A stretch of DNA of 64,000 bases. Origin: Stichopus chloronotus (taxonomy: Eukaryota > Echinodermata > Holothuroidea > Aspidochirotida > Stichopodidae). The number at the start of each line of letters is the position of its first letter. Position 1 is the first letter of the stretch. The translations under genes were made by a program, and so were the position numbers. Below are positions 1 through 11,142 of the stretch, piece after piece. The stretch lies in contig CM037829.1 of NCBI GenBank assembly GCA_021234535.1, forward strand, positions 29,670,962 through 29,734,961, read 5' to 3'. The notes below the pieces were generated by a model. It ran no database searches and was not told where the DNA came from. It saw only the letters and a program-made list of their open reading frames with translations.

Positions 1-1483
1 GTGCATGACTGCCTCTTATAACGCTCTTATTAATAATTTTTATCCCACTTTTACTTACATTTAATCTGTTATTACCTACATTTACTTCATTGTTGTTGAA
101 ATTCACATTGTTATTACTCCCATCTACCCCTTCATTATTGATGGTCACACCATTATTGGTTCATTGTATAACACCGTTGATTCTGATGATGCTGCTAGTA
201 GCGAAGTTTGTGTGCTTCGCATTCCATACAGTTGGTGTGTAGCTGAACAACAGCACGTCTTGATTGTTGGTGTGATAGTGTGTCAAATTACTGACAAAAG
301 AAGAAAAAAACCTTTAAATTGTAAAGAACCTTTCTTGTAGTGAATATGGTAATCTAATGGCCAGTACAGCAATATTTCAGTAGTTTCTGTTGCATTCTAT
401 TTATTGGTTGCATTCCCATTTCACATTAAAGCCACATTCCCCTAGTCTTTGTTGTATCCTACTTATTGGTTACATTTCACAGTGCTTCCTTATGTTGTCA
501 TGTGGATGTCAAAACTGGGAGTCTTTGGTCTCAGCCTTTCAGTGGTTAAAAGCTTCAAAGAGGATGTCTTTAACACTGCGTGTGTCCACACACTCTGCCA
601 TGAAATGGCCCCTAAGAGGATATCTTAAACACTGGGTATATCCACACACCATGTCATGAAATGGTCTGGAAGTGGCCACTTTTTGACATCCACATTTTGG
701 CGCATTTCATGCTCCCTAAGGGTTAGGATACACCCCAACCCTAACCCTTCAGCAAACTCTTCTTAACATTTTCTTCTGCTACCCATATTGCTATTTTGTT
801 GCATTAGAGATTGCTCCACCTCTTAAACGTTATTGATTTTTTTTGCATTCTGTTTCTCGTAATGTTAAAAATGCATAGTACGTACTGTACATAGTTATGT
901 CATCAGATTGTTTTAACTTTAGGCAGAATGGTGTGTCAGGTTTGCACAATAAACTTCCATATCTATATTTACTGAAAAGAGTGTGCCAAACAATTTAAGA
1001 AAATATTCTTTTAAAATCCAAATAATTGGAACGCCATGTAAACAACTCTCAGTATGCTTGAAGTCTTTTGTGTATAGGTACAGCTCATTTGACGCACCCC
1101 TCCCCAAATATTTGAAATAGGCCAAACAAACCTTTCAAACAAATGTTGCACAGTGACAGAAGCAAGCAAAACCATCGTGCAACTGTTACATTGTCATGCT
1201 GTGATTATGAAATATGCCTGAGGCTTTCTCGAATATTGTACATTGTGAAATATATTACAACTTCAGTATTTCTGTAGACCAAGTGGATGCTCTTTTTACA
1301 GGAAAATGCCTTGAATGATCATTATTGATTATTTTGCATTTGTAATAAGAGTTTGGGGATCACCTCTACAATTCTTAAAATGTAAGAGTAGTATAACTAT
1401 GTGCAATATTTGAAGATTGTTTTAAATTAAATGTAATAAAAAATTTTATGATGACTTTGATCTTGCCATATTATATTTTGCAG
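1..1483. other. no gene seen; AT-rich, intron-like
   Basis: No convincing coding segment. It holds an imperfect duplication of a TATTGGTT-containing stretch of about 30 bp (389-420 and 451-480) and the 56-bp tandem duplication listed separately. The last bases before 1484 form a usable splice acceptor, so at least the 3' part may be intron. Confidence 0.5.
558..669. repeat. 56-bp tandem duplication, 2 copies
   Basis: The copies begin AAGAGGAT at 558 and 614. Both run through 'cttaaacactg...tccacacac...catgaaatgg' with scattered mismatches, so this is an old local duplication. An open frame covers it but shows no recognisable protein. Confidence 0.75.
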
Positions 1484-1552
1484 GTTGGTTGTTCAGATCA
1501 CAAAAGACAGCTGATGATGCAAAGAAGCAAAGCAAGAAAGGAACATATAATG
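1484..1552 (+). CDS. candidate internal exon, 69 nt, phase 1-1
   Basis: A 69-nt segment lies between acceptor 'ttatattttgcag' (ends 1483) and donor 'gtatgtgt' (from 1553). Two leading bases and one trailing base leave 22 open codons, rich in Lys and Gln after a short Trp-Leu-Phe start and ending Gly-Thr-Tyr-Asn. The trailing G plus the AA that opens the candidate exon at 5189 makes a Glu codon, so the two join in frame. The charged composition would suit a cytoplasmic or linker region, but no domain is recognised. No preceding exon could be identified in the window. A chance pairing of splice-like sites is possible. Confidence 0.4.
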
Positions 1553-3417
1553 GTATGTGTGGGATCAGGGTGGTAAGGTTTTGTGCTGTACACAGCCACT
1601 TTGCCAAAAGTACAGATTTTGATATATTATGCTGCTAATGTTAAATGAACTTTGGTGGCTTTTATTGGAAGTAGTCAAACAAATGACATAAAGTCCAGCT
1701 GCAGTAACATACAAGTTTTGTGTGCAAGGGAAAAAATAACCGAGCTCTCCCGTAGTTTTAAGACTGCATTTATTGCACATTGTGCAGAGCTACAGTTGGA
1801 CCTTGGGCTATCTGTTTCACTCACCACATCATCTCAACTCAACTTGGGACAATTTACAGTAAGGGAAGGACGTTTGGCTCTGTTATTCAGAATTCAAATA
1901 GGTGTTATCAAAAATATTGTTAAGAATTACATGAAACTAACAGTATCATTGCTTAGCTATAAATAAAACCTGCCATTCACATGAAATTATTGTACATGAG
2001 AACCCTTTGTTTATGAAATATGAACATGAAGGAAGTAAGTAAACCTGATAATGGTTTTGTTTTGCTCTTGTGGAATTCTGTGAATATACACAGAAACCTG
2101 TTTTAATGATGGCAACTGCTCTCCTAATTCTATTACTTCTGTTGCACCACTCCTTATTTTAGAATATATTTTGGTTTTATAGTTATAGAGCATTAATTAA
2201 GTTTAACTTAACAGGATAACAGTAGTAGAAGGACTAATGAAATACTAAATCTCAGTCAGTGCTAAACAAGATTTCATGCAAGGGTTTTACAAGTGTGATT
2301 ATTTCTGGACCACAGCATTTATTATGAACTGTCTATATGTTCTGGATCAACAATGACAATGTACTGTATCCACGGACATGCTTTTTTGGAAGTGAGTACT
2401 CGCTAAATAAGTAGACTCAAATGTAACGCTGAATGTTCAGAACAAAGGTATTGAGCTTCTTGGAGAATGCTACCAAACCCAAAAAGCAGATTAATCATGC
2501 TGTAGCGTTTCCGAGCCTGGTAGGCATCATCCACCCTTCAGGTTCCAACATTGCCAGGTTGTGAATCAGCTGCTATGCAACTGGATTCATAACCTAGATT
2601 ACAAGGTTCTACAAAAAGAATACTCTACTCACAAGTAATCCTTGTTTCACTCGCTTACCCCTCTTGAGACAGGAAAATTGATTTATTCACTTCTCAAAAT
2701 AGTGTATACAATTAATCATGTCACTAGGCATACGTTTGAATGCACTGTAAGTATTTACTAATAGCAGCAATAACATTTACATGAACCCCATGCACACATG
2801 TCCGGTATGTACTTTTACAATAGTTTACTGATTTTATCCTACCTAAAGTCTCTTACTTAACCTTTAATTAAGCAATAATTACATTCGACTCAAGATTTAG
2901 AACAGTTCTGTCTGCAGCCTCCTCTAAGGAGGATTGTAAAGGCCATTTACATTATGGATCAGGAAATGGACTTAACTAATAAAAAGTAAAGAACAGGTTG
3001 GATACAAAACTTTGGAGAAAATGGAAAACAGAATATATGCAATGTGTTGAACTCTCCATATGAGGTAAACATACTTTGCAGTATTTTGATAAACATTCAT
3101 AAACAGTGCACTTCACACGCTACGTCACCGAAATTTTACATGTGACATGAATAATACCATTGTAAGCAATGTCCATGATTACAATGTGAATGAAGACACC
3201 ATGTAAGAACAGCATTTAGATATATGTACCAATAACCTTAGTGCACAGATACACTTCATAAAGCATGGTAACCACGAGCAAAAACATCTCAGAAATATGT
3301 AATTACCTTGAAAAGAAAACAAGAGCTATAAAGTGAAAAACAATATTGATGAAATCTTGGTAGCAGTTTTGACTTGGATATCCCTATCTTGTTGACCTAA
3401 TTGCACACATTGACATG
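1553..3417. other. no gene seen; putative intron sequence
   Basis: AT-rich single-copy-looking DNA between the two candidate exons. A 104-codon open stretch at 1652-1966 (+) has unremarkable composition, no recognised motif and no flanking splice signals that would recommend it. Nothing else stands out. Confidence 0.45.
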
Positions 3418-4480
3418 GAATCAAGTATCAACGCTGTTGATGTCCCTCGCTTTCATCAATTATCTATGTGGGTGTCATCATCAGGTTTGTTAGGCAAAAT
3501 CCAACGCTATATGGCAGTTTATGACCTTGCCTAAGGGCCTTCAGTATGCCATATAGCAAGCAGCTACCATTTCCATCAACTGTGCAGCAGAGGTTGACCA
3601 TACCGGACAACAGGTCACCTCATCCTACAGGGTCATCATTAGTCAAGTGACTGATCAGAATTGGTGGTCTGACCAGTAGTTGTTGAATTTGTCTTCAATG
3701 GGCCCGTATGTGACATCGGACCGTCTTCTGTTGTTTCGTCTGCAGTTGTGATAACATTCTTAAATGGTGCCACAGCAACGTCTTTAGTTGGTTGTTATGG
3801 CGACCTGATCATTGGAATCATCAAGAGCAGCAACATCATGTACCTCAGTTGTTCCAGTAGGCCCCAGTTTCCTTTCCTTAGTTGGAGGGTTTCTTCCATC
3901 GCAGGGCAAGAGTTTGTTGTGATGGACAATCTTTGGCTTACTGTGTGAAGCCATCTGGACTCTGTATGTTACATCAGATATCTTACTGACGACCAATCCA
4001 AGACTTGATGAGTTTGTTGGACAGTCCTTTCTTGCGTTTGGGTTCATACAGCCAGGTGATGTTGCCTTTCTTTTATTTTCTTTAGCTGATCCCTGTCGGA
4101 GGTCATGGCCTTCCATACGTCTGTCATGTTCAAATATGGGTGTGTTGACTCTCGTACTTTGTCCAGCCTCATCTCAAGTGTGTCAACATATTCACAGTAG
4201 GTACTGACTTGATCCGCCTGATTCGGGTTTTCAGCGAGGAGTGTGATAGGGATGGAAGCTTTCCTGCCCATTAGAATTTCATTAGGTGAATGGCCTGTTG
4301 ACTCAACACTTCAGATCTGTAACTCATCATGACAAAAGGGAGCCAACGGTCCCAGTCTCGTCGATCTGGAGAACTAACTAATGCCAGCATGCCTTCCAGG
4401 GTCCTGTTGAATATTTCAATCATGCCCTCAGATTGGGGATAGTAGGGAGTTGCCCTGAAGTTGATCAATCATGGTTGAAG
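3418..4480 (-). mobile_element. decayed Ty3/gypsy-type retrotransposon fragment
   Basis: The minus strand carries the 3' part of a gypsy-type pol (see the pseudogene entry) followed by about 350 bp that may be its tail. The left limit is approximate. The right edge is abrupt, at a local duplication around 4461-4551. No LTR, primer-binding site, gag, protease or reverse transcriptase is visible, so this is a truncated remnant. Confidence 0.7.
3784..4468 (-). pseudogene. pol: gypsy-type integrase C-terminal region, frameshifted
   Basis: Read on the minus strand, the 5' part resembles the end of a gypsy integrase core: a 'YYPQSEGMIEIFNRTL'-like stretch (family: T-P-Y-x-P-Q-S/A-x-G-x-x-E-x-x-N-R-T-L) followed by a 'RDWDRWLPFVMMSYR'-like segment. 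Next come a 'LMGRKASIP'-like stretch and a charged helix. The last part has 'VSKISDVTYRVQ' and 'KIVHHNKLLPC', matching the C-terminal GPY/F-type end of these integrases (v-x-d-x-x-Y-r-i-q ... k-x-v-H-x-d-r-L-k-P). The reading frame changes near 4270 and again near 4045-4115, so it cannot encode a working enzyme. The family call is firm; the clade (possibly Mag-like) is not. Confidence 0.75.
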
Positions 4481-4551
4481 TAGTTCATTGCCAGTGTGAT
4501 CAGGTTTACTTTAGAGTTGATCAATCATGGTTGAAGTGTGATCAGGTTTAT
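4461..4551. repeat. imperfect 56-bp duplication
   Basis: 'gttgatcaatcatggttgaa' occurs at 4461 and 4517, each followed by 'gtgatcaggttta' after different internal spacing. It sits at the truncated 5' edge of the gypsy remnant and may mark its breakpoint. Confidence 0.7.
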
Positions 4552-5188
4552 TCTGTACACTTAATACTGCAGTCATGGATTATCTTCCCCACTTCGAACC
4601 TCATCTAGTCTCTGTCGAGGCTGCCTCAGCTGTTTTCATCAGAAGATTATCCTTTCCTCCTCTGAATCAGTACCATCTAATTTTGTGACAAAGACCAAAA
4701 AAGGCTTTGTCGTTAAAAGTGATTGTCTTTCCAAAGACTTAGGACTTTTTGCTGAAATGGACTTCAGGCGCAATCTTGAGGTCAGATTTTCTAAAATGTT
4801 CCAATGTATTATTCATGATCAATCATGTGAGCTCCTTACATTACAGTGATGTTTAGAGTTGCATGAAGTGGATAATAGTCAGTCTCAACTAACCGATCAC
4901 AACTTCATTTATGGATATTCAAGGTAAGACAATATATCGGTCTGGCTCGGAACAAAAGCTTTTTTTTCTTCTATCTATCATTGTATGCAACAGCACTAAT
5001 GAAGTAGGATAGCAGGGAATTGCATAGTAAAGTTGAAAATATGCTCATGAGCAAAATCCCATACAGATATAGACACATTTGGTATTGCAGGTGCCTTGAA
5101 TTCTAAGCTTAATATGTGCAAATTGTCAAATTGGGAGTACTGTTTTACCCCAGTCTAATTTTTATTTGGTTTTCTTCTATTCACTCAG
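4552..5188. other. no gene seen; intron-like
   Basis: No repeat or coding signal recognised. It ends in the pyrimidine-rich acceptor 'tttggttttcttctattcactcag' used by the candidate exon at 5189. Confidence 0.45.
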
Positions 5189-5281
5189 AATTTGAGATGG
5201 ATGAGATTCCAGAAGGTCCATATACCGTAAAGGGCCCTGCAAGTACTGGTGCTGGTAGAACCTTGTCAGTGCAACTGTTGG
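5189..5281 (+). CDS. candidate internal exon, 93 nt, phase 1-1
   Basis: A 93-nt segment between a strong acceptor ('ttctattcactcag', ends 5188) and donor 'gtacgtat' (from 5282). Two bases, 30 open codons, then one base: the same phase class as the exon at 1484. The translation is acidic then Gly/Pro/Thr-rich ('FEMDEIPEGPYTVKGPAS', then 'TGAGRTLSVQLL'), which is protein-like rather than low-complexity. An acceptor at 7460-7473 followed by 'TAGTGAAAATGACC' could continue it in frame to a stop after 14 codons, but that is speculative. The protein family is not recognised. Confidence 0.45.
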
Positions 5282-5559
5282 GTACGTATACTATTTTACT
5301 CTAGGTCAGTCAACAACATGTTTACATTATGTCCCATTAGTTATAATACCATATTCTCTATCAGATGAAGACCCTCATGTAGTGTAATTTGAAGTAGACA
5401 ATACAGTTACAGGCTATCTACTGGTCCTTTAGTTGCCTGTAACTTTTGTTCTCCCTTGATATCCCTATTTTTTGCAAAAATTAGCCCTTTAATCCCTATT
5501 TGGGCTCCTTGCATCAGCAAAGGAAGGTATGCAGTCAGGTTGGCATGTGTGAGTATATG

Positions 5560-6540
5560 TGTATGTGTGTGTATCTGTGACACTTGCTTCAGTACTCTCT
5601 AGCTCAATAGCCAAAGGTCAGATGAAAGTAAACCTTGGTATGTATGTTTACCATGTTGTGGTATGCCCTATAGTTTTTGGTAGAAGTCACAGGTTGTCTG
5701 GAGACACTGGGAGCAAAACTCTTTGTTTCTGTGACACTTGCTTTGGTACAATCTAACTTAACAGAGCAAAGTTGGATGAAATTTGGTAACACTTGGTATG
5801 TAGGTCTCAGACTTGGTATGTAGATCTACCATATTGAGGAGGTGTGCCTGCTTGTTTTTGGTGGAGGTCAAAGGTCGTCTGGGGACACTGGGAGCAAAAC
5901 TCTGAAAACCTTTTTAGCAGGATATCTCAAGCTATAAATTGGACAAAGTTTATACTTGGTATATGGATGCATTATGGTAGTGGTGCCTTTGAGGTGTTCA
6001 AGATTTATTGATCCAAGGTCCAAATGGGCCATGTGGACCATTTTATGAAATCATGTAAAATGCCTTTTCTACTGATTGTATGGTCTTATGATGAAATTGT
6101 ATCACATTACTATGATGGTAGTGGTCCTTAAGTTTTTCAGGATTATTGGTCCCATATGTTATCCTGCCATAGTTACTTCATCAATATTCACCATATTGTT
6201 TATATTTGCAATAGGCAAGCCACCTGTACTGGTATCAATCACCTTCCCACCTCTGGGGTCATTCAGGTCAGAGAGTGCTAGACAGCTTGCTATGTAGACA
6301 TTAAATCCTTGTTTGAAAAAATGTGTCAAGAGAGGGGGAAGACAGGTTCCAACTGATTTCTGCTTTAGCCAGCATTCTGTTTTCAGCAGTTTGATAGAAG
6401 GCATCTACAGATTCTTTTGTACAATGTTAATGGTTTGTCATAATAATAGTCTGCTAGTGGGTATCTTAGGGGGCTCATGACTTTTAGTTTATGGCTCTAT
6501 GTAGGCCCTGTGACCCATTTTCTGAAATCCTACAAAACTC
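5560..6540 (+). repeat. composite dispersed repeat (145-bp family plus second module)
   Basis: Two units of about 154 bp start with 'tgtgacacttgctt' at 5576 and 5730 and contain 'ggtggaggtcaaaggtcg' and 'gacactgggagcaaaactc'. A second module follows: 'gtagtggtgcct...gttcaagattta...ccaaggtccaaatggg...ccattttatgaaatca'. The same two modules occur together in the same order at 43600-44130, so they belong to one larger repeat. The AGGTCA motifs link it to the arrays at 16.4, 23.9 and 38.3 kb. Confidence 0.75.
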
Positions 6541-6669
6541 TCCTACTTTTAAAGTGCCCCTTCAGAATGTTATTCAACATCTCAAATGTATGTATCTTGC
6601 ATGAATGATAATTGAGTAATGGTGCAGTGTCAGTTGGTGTACTAACTGAAACTCTATATAGCAATCAGC

Positions 6670-6890
6670 TATGTTTGTGTAGAGAGACACTTTGAGTTGT
6701 GTCATGAACTTCAGTCAGTCTTCCAAAGCTTGTCAACTATGTGTAAAGTTTCCTACCCATAACACTTTGCCCATGTGTCTCATACAAATGGCCAAATAAT
6801 AATGGTTTAAGTTGTTTGTGAAAAACTTGTGACCATTCACTTTTCCACAGAAGTACTAATTCATATGGCCACAGCCAGTACAAACCATGG
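6670..6890. repeat. dispersed repeat, copy 1
   Basis: 'agagacactttgagttg', 'cccatgtgtc', 'aataatgg', 'gtgaccattcacttttcc' and 'tattcatatg'-like words recur in the same order at about 10005-10220. This indicates two diverged copies of one interspersed repeat. Type unknown. Confidence 0.55.
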
Positions 6891-7460
6891 AGAAAAATTA
6901 AAAAATAAGCTGTTTTCATAATCATTGGATGTGAATAGTGATGCTGACTATAGGCATTGTTATTTGGTAGTATCCATCAAAATTTTTATAAATTTAATTT
7001 ATCGATAGAAACTTCTGGACTGTTGGTGCTCTAGTTTATGAAATTCTAAAAATTGTGCAGTTGCACAGATTCTCTGAAGTACAATGTTGATGATTTGGTA
7101 TAATGATAATCCACTAGTGGTTCCTGTGATTTGACATAATGATACATAAATGGTACCTTCATGGTGTTGAGGTATGAGTGTCTGCACCATTGGTGCTCTA
7201 GTTAAAGAGTTCTGAACAGTGGCAAAACAACTCTGACAGGAAGAGGCAGTCTGCTGTTCCATGTGACAGTAGCTTTCTACCTACATTGGGATCACGTAAT
7301 TTTGCACTTCTTTGTTTCCTTTTGTTTGTTTTTTTTTCATTCCATACTTGATACAGTGTGTTTGTAGCTTAGTACTATTATGCAAATATAAATGCAATTT
7401 TTTCCCTTTACAGTTTCAGTTATAATTTTTCAGTTTCCTGTACTATTTTTTTGTTCTGTT
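6891..7460. other. no gene seen
   Basis: T-rich sequence. The part at about 7080-7200 ('gataatccactagtgg', 'ggtaccttcatggtgttgaggt') is a weak relative of the second module of the composite repeat at 5560-6540. No coding signal is supported. Confidence 0.4.
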
Positions 7461-8890
7461 ACATTTATCCTTTGGCAGTAGTGAAAATGACCTATGATGG
7501 TTTTAAGTTTTTAGATGCATAGTATGTGTGTTTTATTTCATATCTTGCCTTTATATTTGAATTGTAACATGGAAATTCTAGAGTCTTGATGTTACAAATT
7601 GGTGCTCTATGTCTTTCTACTTTTCTATCATCTGGCATTTGTAGATATAGAGGAAATATGTGACGTTTTTAGTGTGTGAATTGCAGAATGAAATACCAAG
7701 GTCTGTTGGATGGACAGCATATGAATGAAGACATTGTGTGTGTTGTTGTTGTTTTGTTTTTTTTCATAGACAGTGTGTGTTCTTGTAATGCATGGAATGA
7801 GAGATAATGTTTTTATTGATAATGGTAAGTGTACACTGCTTATTTTAGCAATGGTCTTTCATAGGTTGTGTACTTAAATGTTCTATGGTGTGACATAAAG
7901 CCAAGACTATGACATTGATGTAATGCTTTGTTTCATAATGTGCCTTGGTGACTTAATGGTTTTTTTAAGACCATGATTTGTTAATACTATAATAGTGTGT
8001 GATGTAAGGTTCATTACAAATGAAATATATTGTGTTGATAGTGTCAATATGATTAACAGTTGAAGTTGGTATTATGTAATGAAAGTATATAGTATCTGAT
8101 TCATTAATGATAATGAAAGCACAGGATAAGAATTTGTAACATTATATGAGTGTGTATCATGATAAGAGTGTATAACCTGATATTTCAAAAGGACATAATG
8201 GTGGTGCTTCTAATGGCATTTAAAAAAAAGAAAGAAAAAGAAGGTAACTATGTGTGGTGGTTATAAGAGAGAGTAAACTGTTACTGTGGCAAAGTGCAAG
8301 ATATGGTAAAACTGTGTGGTGGCCATGCTAGTAATTGCAATATATAATGAGAGGGTTGTGATGGCCTTGGCTGGTAGTTTGGATATATTATGAAAAAGCA
8401 TTGTTGTAATGCCAGTCATGGCATTTCAATGCGCATGGTGGAGGTGTGTTTATTGGGTATGGTATGTGATAAAAATTTGATGGAATGTGATCATAACGTG
8501 ATGATAATGTGATGATAATTCAGTGGTAATGCAATGGTATTATAATAAAAGACAGAGCAACCATCAGCCGAGTGGTGATGCAGATAAGTGTGTGGTGACC
8601 ATTATGCATTCATTCATTCATTATTTATTTATTTATTTATTTACTTATTTTTTTGTCATTGTCACAAAGTGTGTAAGTAGTAGTTACCTTTTTTATCATT
8701 TTATTAAAAATTAGAAATGCCATGTTAGTGATAGCATGACACCTGTGTTATTTTGAGCAGACTTTGAAATTGATGTAGTGCAGATAAAAAGACATTAGGT
8801 AATGATTTAACGTGGTGGTTTCATAATTTCTGTAGATAATATCGCTTTGCTTGTTTTTGTGCATTTCTTTGAATAAATCAAAGGCAGGGA
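7461..8890 (+). other. T/TG-rich tract ending in AATAAA; possible 3' UTR
   Basis: An acceptor-like 'cattta...cctttggcag' ends at 7473. Downstream sequence is dense in TGTGATAATG-type words, and AATAAA lies at 8872-8877. If the candidate exons at 1484 and 5189 are real, this could hold a very short terminal coding piece (stop near 7516) and a 3' UTR. A second acceptor/donor-flanked open piece at 7770-7828 does not fit that phase. There is no direct evidence of transcription. Confidence 0.2.
8605..8651. repeat. (ATTC)n/(ATTT)n microsatellite
   Basis: About four ATTC units run directly into ATTT units with one ACTT interruption. Confidence 0.9.
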
Positions 8891-9288
8891 CTCACTTTAT
8901 TTTAAACATTGGCAATAACATTAAAATCTATTTAATACTTTCAAATGTTTTATGAGTCTTGTATTTTTGTTTGTGTCTCAATAATCATAATTATTAGTTG
9001 TTACAAAAGACCTAACTTACTGACCAGTCAGCAAGGAAGATGATAAAATTTGTCAACCAGACACATTCAGAGAGATCTTGCCCAACATCATAGCGGCGAT
9101 TATTTTTCGAGAGTCAGGGGAGGATAAAATGTGTAATGTTGATGCAAGGCCTGATCATTGGATTCCATACTGAGGGAACCTCTTAGGATTGGGTGCCCTC
9201 TCCCAGTGCCCTTCCCCTTTTCAATTTTTGTTACCTCAAACCATCTTACAGCTGTTTGAACTGCTAGCAATCTTCCACCATCACTTAT
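8891..9288. other. nothing recognised
   Basis: No repeat, RNA gene or coding signal that can be supported. Confidence 0.4.
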
Positions 9289-9445
9289 CTGTCCTGTCTA
9301 ATTCCCTGTCAATCTCTCTGTCTATATTCTCTGCTCATATCTCTGTCTCTATTTCTGTCTATCTAGTCTGTCTGTCTGTCTAGTCTAGCTAGTCTGTCTA
9401 TCTAGTCTGTCTATCCACTCTGTCTATCCACTCTGTCTTTCTGTA
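9289..9445. repeat. imperfect CTGT-rich pyrimidine microsatellite
   Basis: A run of CTGT/CTAT/CTAGT units, including 'tctgtctgtctgtctagtc' and two copies of 'ctgtctatccactctgtc'. Strong strand asymmetry (C/T on +). Confidence 0.85.
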
Positions 9446-10004
9446 GTGCATACAATGGTTTAAGAGCTTTCAAATGCTTATTTTCGACCAATTTTGCTGT
9501 ATGTTGGACATGTTAATCATACAATGTAAGGCAAAATTTTTCACCACCAATTAAAGGTCAAAGATCATTGATGGGTCATTGTTGGCCAATGTAGGCTATG
9601 ACAAATATCAAAATGTATCTCTTACGAAGAACCATGCATGATATTAAAAGTTGGATTCAATGTCCCTTAGGTAACCCTTCTTTTGGGGTGTGCAAAGTTT
9701 AGGGATCCCAGGTCATCGATGGTCTTAAGTGGTAAAGGTTATTCCTGTAAGTTGGTATTGTATCAGAGTTCCTTCGGCAACCCCTGCTCTAGGGTTGCAC
9801 AAGGCCTGGTGAACCAATGTCATATGTCATTAGTATTCACAGATTTGAAAAATTGAATGTCATGAAAAACTCAAGTGCCACTTTAAATGTCATATAACAG
9901 CTCAAATATTACTATTGTTGATGAATGATAAATGAATGATAGGACAATGGATCAGACTGTTTACTAATACAATATTACTGGAGATACATGTTGTAGTATG
10001 TACA
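9446..10004. other. nothing coding; repeat-like fragments
   Basis: Contains 'aattaaaggtcaaagatcattg', a loose relative of the AGGTCA family, and two similar stretches near 9670 and 9785 ('taacccttcttttggggtgtgca' and 'aacccctgctctagggttgcaca'), suggesting an old tandem repeat of about 115 bp. Confidence 0.4.
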
Positions 10005-10220
10005 GAGACATTAAAGGGGCACTTTGAGTTGTTTCGTGAAATTCAGTTATTGTTTTTCAAAGCTCTTAAGTTCCTAGTGACATGCAGAGAGATCCATATT
10101 CAAACTGAGGTGGTTCCCATGTGTCACTTTCAATTAAACAATAATGGATAAGTAGTTAGTAGGTTTTGGAAAATTTGTGACCAGACACTTTCCTACATTA
10201 GTGTTTATTCATATACATAC
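10005..10220. repeat. dispersed repeat, copy 2
   Basis: Diverged copy of 6670-6890: 'aaaggggcactttgagttg', 'cccatgtgtcac', 'aacaataatgg', 'gtgaccagacactttcc', 'tattcatata' in the same order. Confidence 0.55.
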
Positions 10221-10329
10221 AACTAGTTCAAGTAAGGGAGGACATGTAAACAAATGACAATGAAAAAAAAAATGGAAAGTAATGAAAAAGGACTTGTGCA
10301 GTTTATTACATTTATGGTTTATGCAGACC

Positions 10330-11142
10330 CATCTACCCCGAACTGCATTCTATATTGCACTTAAAACAGTTATGGGTGGTTCAGACTTTTTTAGAAAAAT
10401 ACAGTAGCCAATGGGCACGACTTATTACTAATTGTCAAGGTAAATGGCATGAAGAACTCTGTTGTAATAAGTTGAAGAGGAATTCAATCTATGAATTGAA
10501 ATTGCCTCTCTGTGTAGTAAATAATGTGTTCTTGGTGACGGCACAGGAGAATGACAAGAATCCTGGCCACAAGTCCCAACTTTAAAAAAATTAGCATATT
10601 TGATCACGATTTGTGTACTTTTTGTTCAAAGGAAAAAGAAACTATCAGTCAAATAATGTTTGGCCTGTGAAAAAGTGCAGCTCATGTGCGACAAATTTAG
10701 CTATATCAGCATGAATGACATTTTGTCTATTAATAACTTTAATTTTTGGTGTAATTCATCCCCAACTCGACAATGAAACTATTAATATGCTATTAATCTG
10801 GTTTAAATTTTATATTTACAGATGGAAACTACAAAACGATGCCTTGAGTTCCATCAGTTTTAAGCCTTATGCTGAGAAATGTCTTTCAGTTTTATAGTAC
10901 ATGGCTCTGTTTAATTGAACGTGAACATTTTTGAAATCATGGACATGATTCCTTGATTTAGGCTACAGCTTTATTTTAATATTGTTTAGTATCCTTCTCG
11001 TTCTTATTTGAATTCACATCTTCAGTTATCATAAGTATTGTAAATTACTGTTTTTTGGATGATTTTTTTTTTTTTTTGCACTTTTCTTGACCGCTATTTC
11101 TTTCGTTCTTTTCTGATTGAGGAGAATAAAGAAAAAAAAAAT
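10330..11142 (+). mobile_element. L1/Tx1-like LINE, 5'-truncated 3' end
   Basis: Holds a decayed ORF2 C-terminus (next entry), about 230 bp of AT-rich 3' sequence, and ends 'gagaataaag' followed by an A-run at about 11131-11142, i.e. a polyadenylation signal and tail. 5' truncation and a poly-A end are what target-primed reverse transcription leaves. The exact 5' edge and any target duplication could not be fixed. Confidence 0.6.
10345..10915 (+). pseudogene. LINE ORF2 C-terminal Cys-rich region, decayed
   Basis: One frame reads 'HDLCTFCSKEKETISQIMFG'; after a one-base slip at about 10668 it continues 'CEKVQLMCDKFSYISMNDIL' and '...FNFWCNSS'. Together these match the family pattern C-x-F-C ... 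E-T-x-x-H-L-x-x-x-C-x-x-V ... W found at the C-terminus of L1-like ORF2 proteins. The following frame, with 'INMLLIWFKFYIYRWKLQND', matches the typical 'I...K.YIY..K' segment after it. Several stops and frameshifts separate the pieces, so this is a dead copy. Reverse transcriptase and endonuclease parts are absent. Confidence 0.65.

Noticed and set aside
6159..6404. Minus-strand 81-codon frame with protein-like composition.
   Set aside because: Lies in the composite repeat region, with no acceptable splice sites or domain.
7770..7828. Open segment between 'ttttttttcatag' and 'gtaagtgt', exon-like.
   Set aside because: Good splice signals, but its only open frame does not fit the phase of the exon at 5189, and the sequence is TG-rich like its surroundings.
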